NCBI GenBank assembly: GCA_900317745.1
Contig: ONHW01000006.1
Coordinates: 1-64,000 of the forward strand
Source of the DNA: an uncultured Bacteroidales bacterium
GTDB lineage: Bacteria; Bacteroidota; Bacteroidia; Bacteroidales; Paludibacteraceae
Length of the DNA: 64,000 nucleotides
Reading direction: 5' to 3'
A program made the position numbers and the translations under genes. Below the pieces are notes generated by a model. That model was given only the letters and a program-made list of their open reading frames with translations. It was not told the DNA's origin and did no database searches. Positions 9,701 to 18,700 of this stretch are shown one piece after another; positions within the stretch are counted from its first letter, which is position 1; the number at the start of each line of letters is the position of its first letter.

Positions 9701-12700
9701 TACGGTTCGACATACGAATATTGGATCAAAGGCACTGATAAGCATGGTACGGGCAGTGTGACCGACGCAACGAGCGGTGAGCTGCATGCCAATATAATCG
9801 ATGTGCCGGCAGGCGAGCATACGTTGCGCCTGATCGTGAAGTCAGAAAACGGCTGCGCGAGCGATACGGTAGAGAGGAACTTCACCATCCACCCATGGCC
9901 GACGTGGAAGTGGATATCTACCGAGTCAAGCATCAGTGCTCCATATCCGATGGGTAATGTGTCGCTGAAGTTCAAGAATACGAACGGTACTGTTGCCTCC
10001 GGTAATTGGAATGTCGTGACAGAGGCTACAGTGAACGGCGGTAGTTTTGGTCCTGACAAATATGTTATCAGTGGCACTATCCCGACCGATTCGCTGAAGG
10101 CTGTAACAGGTCAGGATGACGGTGCGTTCACGATAGACTTTACGGGTGTTACCCCAGGTAGGTATCTGATATCGGCATCCGTAGCCACGGTTGATGGTTG
10201 CGGGTACACTATCCCCGGCTTGTGGATTACGATATATAACCCGACCAGTATAACGATTAATCATATAGACAGCATCTGCAAGGGTGAGACTCCTGTAACC
10301 ATAACCATCAACACCACGTATGCTGACACGTATTCGTACGCTGTAAAGGATGGTAACGGCAATACGGTAACTACAGGCAGTGGCACAACGACCAACAGCA
10401 ACGCCACTTCGGTCGCCAAGTCGTTTGACTTGACAACTGATACATGGGAGGCAGGTACGTACTCGATCACCGTATCTGCAACGAACAGTGTGACCCATGC
10501 TACCTGCGACGGCAATGCTACGTTCACCATCAACCCGATACCCGAACTGACATTCACCACCCCTGCTGCCATCTGTGAGAACGAGGTGAACAGCGTGAAT
10601 GTGGCGTTCACCAACAGCAATGCCAAGACAATCAAGTATCACGTAGATAAATTACTGCCGACACCTACAGCTGATATCATAGCTGAGCAGCAGATAAGCG
10701 CTAACGGAACTATTGCACTGACAGGTACAAACACCTGGGCTGACGGTACGTATCGTATATTCGCTACTCCGACTTCTCAGCATGGTTGCGTAGGAGAAGA
10801 GAAGTTTGTTGACCTGGTTGTCAATAATCAGCCTGAGGCTGCCATCACTGCTATGCCGGCCGATGTTTGCTTCAGTGACGCCTATCTGAATGTGACTTAC
10901 ACCGCGTCCACAGACGCGCGTGCGTACGCGTTCCGTATATTGAATGCTGCAACCGACCAACCTGTATCGGGTTATGCCGGTAACGGAACGATACAAGCTC
11001 CGTATGGTGGCGGTTCGTTTGCGGTGGATGTACACTCATTGTCAGTCGGCACGTACAAGATGGAACTCAAGACGCAGACCGAGCCCGGTTGCTGGAGTGA
11101 GGTCAGCCTGCAGCCGTTCACTGTTCGCGCCAAACCGGGAGCGACCATCGGTAAGATGGAGAGCGTTTGCGAAGGCACGGCAACAGCAACAGCAGAGTAT
11201 ACAACCACGAATGCAACGACCTATTACTACACAGTAAAGGGTACAAGCATTGAGGGAACCGGCACAACCACCGGCAGCGGTACGATATCCGTAGATGTAT
11301 CAACGCTGGTTGCGGCTAATTCGCCATATACCTTGCAACTCGTATCCAAGTCAACGTATTGCGAGAGTGATACGGCAGAGAAAGCGTTTGCAATATGGCC
11401 TATCCCTGTAGTGACTATCACCTCGATCAACGATGTATGCTTCGGTGATGCGACCACGACGGTTACCTATAGTCCGGATGCCAATGTCAGCAGTTGTACA
11501 TACACGCTGAAGCAAGGCACAACAATTCTGCTGGCAGACCAGCCTGTAACGCTCAATCCTGCACGTACGTTCACCATCAATACGAGTGCGTTGGCCGCAG
11601 AGACCTATACCGTAGAACTCACTCCGCGCTCGTCACACACCTGCACGGGAGCGATGGTAAGTTCGACGTTCAAGGTTAATCCGCTGCCTACACTGGGTGA
11701 TATCACTCTTGACGCTGCAGCAGTATGCGAAGGCACAGCCGCTATGGGCGCAACGTTTGCCCATACAGGTGCTACATCGTATGCATGGGAGTTGCGTCAG
11801 CAAGGTTCGACCACTGTGCTGCGTAGCGGCAATGCAACGGGCCTGGTAGATGCGACCAGTGCAATCAGCATTGATCTGCTTGCTCCTTCCGCCCTGGAGG
11901 CAGGCAAGACATACGACTTGAAGGTAGTAGTCAAGAACGATGCAACGGATTGCGAGCAGACGAAGACTGCTTTGTTCGTTATCCGCAAGAACCCTGTTGT
12001 GACCCTCTCGCCGGAAGGAACGCATATCTGCCAGCCTGTAACTGAGTTTAAGTTCAGTTACACGAATGAGGATAACCGAGCTACGGTCTTCCACTATCAG
12101 GTACTCAAGGGTACGGATGTGATCGTACCGATGGCAGACAAGATGGATATAGGTGCATCGGGCAATTGGACATTGCCGTTCGGTGCAGAATTGTTACAGG
12201 GTGAATACAAGATCCATGTGACGCCAGCCAATGCCAACTGTACAGGCGAAGAGAAGATTCTGACCTTCCACGTGGATACCGTTATGCCGAGTGTTACCAA
12301 TGCAACTATCTGCTACGGTGAGACGTTTGATTGGGTAGTGATCGGTTGTGACGGTATAACGCCTGACACGCTGATGCGAGGCTTGACAGCTACTACGCAT
12401 CAGTTGGATACCTTGTTCTGCGTAGGTGAGTGCGTCAAGGTATATGAACTTAACTTGACTGCTTATCCCGAGAACCTGATATCCGAGGAGCAGTACACGC
12501 TCTGCGCGGGTGAAACATACGCTTGGCACGGTCAATCGATAAGCAAAGCCGGTACGTACGAGGCGTTCGAGCCCGGTGGTGCTAACGGTTGCGATAAGGT
12601 TTACCGTATCGTAGTTGACCAAATAGTGCCGGAACAGAAGAGCGCCAGCCAGACTGTTTGCTACGGCGAGCCGGTGATCTTCAACGGAAAGACGTACACC

Positions 12701-15700
12701 AACCTGCGTGTAGGACCGCAAACTCTGCTGGATACCATCAAGTCGGTGGGCGATTGCGACTCTGTATATCTGAAGTTGAATCTGACGGTTGGTCAGCGCT
12801 ACTATGACTCGATTGTTGTAACCGAATGCAACAAGTATGTATGGGCTGTTAACGGCAATACGTACAACCACTCGGGTATCTACCGCGAGGAGATGGCTAC
12901 GGTTGACGGTTGTGATTCAGTATGTGTACTGAACCTGACTATTAACCCGAGTTACGAGTTCAATGAGACCTACGACATACTGAACACGCAGTTGCCGTTT
13001 ACGGTACATGAGTTCACCTATACCGCAGCCGGTACGTATGACCGCGAGTTTGTAAGTGTGGCAGGTTGCGACAGCATCTATCACATCACCCTTAACGTAC
13101 ACGAACTGCAGTTGCCGAAGGATACTACTACGGCTGCAATCTGCGCGGGTGCTACCTACACCTGGCAGGGTAACAACTATACTGCCGGAGGCTGGTACAG
13201 CGTGACGGAGAACGATGGTGTGAACGATGTGGCAATACATGTGCTGCACCTGAATGTAAATCCGACATACAGTGACACGACGTACGTTCATTCTTGCGGA
13301 ACATACAACTGGCGAGGCACGGATTACAGTGCATCGGGTATCTATCCTGTACTGTTGCCGTCGTCTTGCGGCTGCGACAGCACGGTTGTGCTCAAGTTGA
13401 CTGTAGGTGCTCCGACAGCAAGTACGGTGAACGTCACCGCTTGTCAGTATGAACCGACTACTGTCGGCAACCGCACATTCGTAGCAATGGCCAATACCTC
13501 GTTCACTGAGACATTGACCAACGCCGCCGGTTGTGACTCGGTAGTGACATACAATGTAACTGTAACTCCGCGCATTTATACTTCACCCGAGGATATGTAC
13601 TCGTTCTGCGAGGGAGAATCCTACACGTGGCACGGACATTCATACGACAAGCCGGGTACGTACTATGATTCGGTTGCAGACGCTAACGGTTGCACCACAA
13701 TTATACATACTCTGATACTTACTCAAAAGCAGGCATATCACTTCGAGGAGGATGTTGAGGTGTCCGAGTTGGCACTGCCGTACGCCTGGGTTGGTCATAA
13801 GGCTGACACGCTGCTGCGTACGAACGGTGACTACTACGACCGTTGGACCTCGCAGGTAACCGGTTGCGACAGTATCTACCATATCCACTTCCATGTGAAC
13901 TGGGTAATGCGTGATACGGTACAGAAGCAAGGCTGCGAGAGTGTAACGTGGAGCGTGAACGGACATTCATACACCTATACCGAGTCCGGTTTGTACTCCG
14001 ATACGCTCTTCACCGATGCCCCTGCCAACACGCAGTACGATGTAATACACTTCTGCGACGTGACAGTTCATCCGGCTTACCACGTTGTGGATCCTGATGT
14101 GACTGTCTGCCAGAACGAACTGCCGTACATATGGCGTGGACAGACATATTCTGACCTCACGGTGGGTGACAATGTGCGTTCAATCAATCCGAAGACAGTT
14201 AACGGCTGCGACTCGACATTCACCATCACGATACATGTGGTTAAGTCGTTCCGGGATGAGCAGACGTATGCTGCTTGTCCGAGCGAGTTGCCATATTTGT
14301 GGCACGGACAATTGCTTACCGTAGCCGGTGATTATACCGATGCCCATTCGTCTATCACGGGCTGCGATTCGACCTACGTGCTGCACTTCTCTGTCAAGGC
14401 GGTGACCGAGCCGGATGCAGAAAATCAGATCCATTGTCAGGGCGAACAAATCCAGTGGCACGGTTTGGACTTCGTAGCCAACGAACCGGGTGAGTATGCG
14501 TACTATGATTGGTATGTTCCCAATCCCGAGTGCCCGGACTATCAGACATATCACCTGCTCAACCTTACGGTAGGCGAGGTCTATGACGTAGATAGTGCCT
14601 TGACCGAGCATGTATGTCAGGGGCAGACGTTCCTGTGGTTCAATGCCGACCGTGCGGTAACGCAAGACAATGCACACAAGCTGGATGACCACACGTATGT
14701 AGAGACCTTCCATTATGAAGAGCAGACAGTTCTCGGCTGCGACTCGCTATCGGCTAATCTGACCTTGTACATGCACTTGCCGTACGAAAAGACGCTGGAA
14801 GATACGACAGTTTGCAACTCGTATGACTGGGACGGTCTGAACATCACCACGACCGGTGATTACGACAAGGTTTATCCGTTGCACGGCTTGACTTGTGCTG
14901 ACTCGGTGTTGCACCGCCACTTCACGGTATTGTACAGCGAGACGGAAACCATCACCGAGGATGTATGCGACTCCTACTATTGGGATAAGACGCAACAGGA
15001 TTATACCGAGAGCGGTACGTATGTACACAGCGTTCCGCAGATGGGCGGCTTGTGCGACAAGGTTTATACACTGAACCTCACCGTCCGCAAGAGTGTTCGT
15101 GATACGGTAACGATCAATAACTGGTGCCACGAGTTCACGTGGGCTGCTACGGGTACAACGTACCATACGTCAACGATAGACTCCGTTGTTTATCCGGGTG
15201 CTGCTGCATCTACGGGTTGCGACTCTATCGCTTATCTGCGCCTGACGCTTGTAACAGATACCGTCTTCCACCTGCCTGCAGTCACAGCCTGCGAGACCTA
15301 TACATGGACTGACGGTGATGGTATGACTTACACGGGCAGCACTACTGCACGCTATGCTACGACCTCGGTTGTAACAGGCTGCGACAGTATAGTATATCTG
15401 CCTATCACAATCAATCATCCTGTAGCAGTAACGCACAACCTGGAGGGTTGCCGCACACTGACCTGGAACGACGAGACGTTCACCGCTTCGAAGACAGGAT
15501 ATGTTCAGGTATTTGACTGTGACTCGGTAGTGACACTGAACGTAACGATTCATCAGCCGGATACCATCCACCACGTACTGCGCGCTTGCGAGAGTCTGAC
15601 CTGGAATAATGAGACATACACCTATTCACAGCAGGCACAGCAAGACTTCCTGTGCGACTCGGTTGTGATGCTTGATATCACGATTGACCATAACAAGGTG

Positions 15701-18700
15701 GAGGATGAGTACGTTACTGCATGGGATTCCTACACGTGGGAAGGCGACACCTACACCACGGAGGGATACAATGAGTACACCAAGACTCTGACGAGTGCGT
15801 GCGGTTGTGACAGCGTAGTGACCTTGCACCTGACACTCAACAGTTCGCAGAGCGGCGAGGAGACTCAACTTGCCTGCGAGTCGTTCGACTGGGCTTGGTC
15901 GGGCTTGACATATACGCTGTCAGGTGATTATGAAGTTAAGAAACGTATTGACGAAGGTCTGCCGACAGAGCGCGACTCGACACGTACGTTGCACCTCGGC
16001 ATAGGTCACAAGAAGTTCAAGGCTGAGACTGTTACCGATGTATGCGATGCATACGTATGGCACGGAACAGAGTATCTGACAAGCGGTACGTACACGTACG
16101 AGTACACTGATACCTGCGACGGTAACGTTGATACCTTGCACCTGACGTTGTACCACAAGTCCGTACCTGTTGAGCTCTATGACACTGCTTGCGATGTGCT
16201 GACCATCAACGGTAAATCGTACTTCAGCAACATTGACTTCACCGAGACGCTGCAGACCGTACACGGTTGCGACTCGGTAGTGAACTACCACCTGGTTATC
16301 CGTCATCGTCAGACGAAGAACATCAGTGCTCAGGCATGCGGCAGTTATGCATGGGAAGGCACGACGTACACCGAGTCCGGTGTATATAACAAGGTGCTGA
16401 CCGGAACTAACGGCTGTGATTCGGTAGTAACGCTGACGCTGAGTATCTTCCCGTCGTACAACCACGAGTTTGCGGCTGTAGGTTGCGGAGGTCACTACGT
16501 ATGGGATAACCGCATTTACGATGCCGAGGGCGACTATGTATGGAACTACACCTCTGTGAGCGGTTGCGACAGTACAGTTACAATGCACTTGACAATGCCT
16601 GCTGCAGTATCGTCAACGCTGGATACGACAGTATGTGACTACATCGACTGGAACGGCGTTCACTATACTGAAACCGGTTCGTATGAAGCCGTGTTCACAT
16701 CGGCAGTGACCGGTTGTGACAGTATAGCCAAACTGCACTTGAACATAGCCGAGCACCCGGCAGGTGAAGAGACTGTGGTAGAGTACACGCAGGCATACGT
16801 ATGGGGCGGACAGGTTTATTACCAATCCGGTGATTACACACGTCATATCGCATTGGATGACGGTCGTTGTGACAGTATAGCTACTCTGCACCTGACGATC
16901 ACCGATCCGCTGCCGTTGTCATACGAGTTCAGCGCAACGGCTTGCGATGCATACACATGGGATAGCGAGACGTTCTACGAGTCAGGAGTTTATGTTCGTA
17001 ACTTCCCGACTCTGGATGACCGCGACTCCATTGTCAAGCTGACGCTTACCATCCATCATGACACGACGGTATATGTGAGCGACAAGCATTGCATACCATA
17101 CACGTGGAACGACCAGACGATTACCGAGTCGGGCGTATATACGCAGGTTCTGGAGCGTGCATCGGGTTGCGACAGTGTGGTTACGATGACATTTATCTCG
17201 TGCGAGCGCTTTGAGACCTCGTTCACCGCTGAGGCCCGTGATGTATATACCTGGGAGGGTAATACGTACACGGAGAGTGGTGAATATACCCGTCTGTTCC
17301 AGTCGCGTCAGGGTTGCGACAGCTTAGTCACGATGTATCTGACTATAGTCAAGACAGTATATGCGACGGATAATGCTGAGGCTTGTACGCAGTATGCTTG
17401 GGCTGACAGTCTATTCACGCAAAGTACCGTTCATACGCACATCTTCCCGGCGGCTACCGGTGGCGACAGCGTGGTTACGATGACGTTGATCATCCATGAG
17501 CCTGTTCGTACCGAGTTGTTCGATACGGTACGCGAGCCTGATTGCAGTAATCCCGCATACACATATCCGTTGCCGTGGGCAGGTGGCGAATCGGTACAAC
17601 GTGCCGGTATATACACAACGACTCTGGCATCGGCTATCGGTTGCGATAGTATCGTAACGCTGCACCTGAGCTGGTGTGATGTTGATCCGTGCGTCGCAGA
17701 AACATCGTATCAGACTCTGACAGCATGTGACTCGGTACAATACGAGGGCTTGTGGTACAAGACTACTGGTTCGTATCCGTTGCATTACACCACCGATGCG
17801 GGCTGTGACAGCGTACATGTACTGCGCGTAGAGATTCAGCCTGTAGCACGTGCGCTGATAGATACAACGGCTTGCGACAGTATGTATTGGGCTGTTACCG
17901 ACAAGTGGTACTACCAGTCCGGATATGATTACGATACGCTGGTCGGCGGTGCTGCCAACGGCTGTGACAGTATAACGGTTATGCACGTAGTAATCGGTCA
18001 TGCGGGCGAAGGAACGCTGGATATAACCTCTTGCGACGCTTTGACCCTGAACGGTGAGACGTTCAAAGAGTCGGGTACTTATATCCAGCACCTGACTACA
18101 GTAACGGGTTGCGACTCGACGCTAACTATCAACCTGACGCTCAGTCCGGCAAAGGATTCGACCATTAGTGGCGTAGCTTGCGATGATACGGTTTGGAACA
18201 ACGTTTCCTACACTGCTTCGGGTTCGTATCCGCAAGTGCTGCAGACGGCAGAGGGTTGTGACAGCGTTGTGACGCTCAACTTGATCATCTATGGCAGCAA
18301 GGATATCAACTACATTGATACGATCCATTGCGACTCGATTGTTTGGGGTCCGGATCGTGAGGGTAATGACACCGTGATCTACGATGACGGAATCTATACT
18401 CGTACGTTCCTGACGGCAGTGGGCTGCGACTCGACGGTAACGATGGATCTGCGACTGTTGCGTCATGATCTTGTCATTGCACCGGATACGCAGGCTTGTG
18501 ATTCGTTTGTCTGGAACGAGAAAGTTTACTTCGAGTCAGGTACGTACAACGATACGCTGGTATCTTCGCGTACGGGTTGCGACAGTATAACCACGATGTT
18601 CATACAGATTGATCCGACGATCTATGTGGAGATTGAGGACAGTGTACCGCCTCCATTCTATCTCTGGCCGACGGAGAATGATACGATTTGGGAGAGCGGA

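Noticed and set aside
9900-10220. Cysteine pairing rule tested in the Ig-like repeat block
   Set aside because: The one repeat lacking its first Cys is followed by a repeat that keeps its second Cys, so the paired-loss rule is not supported there and was claimed only for the 41-repeat block.
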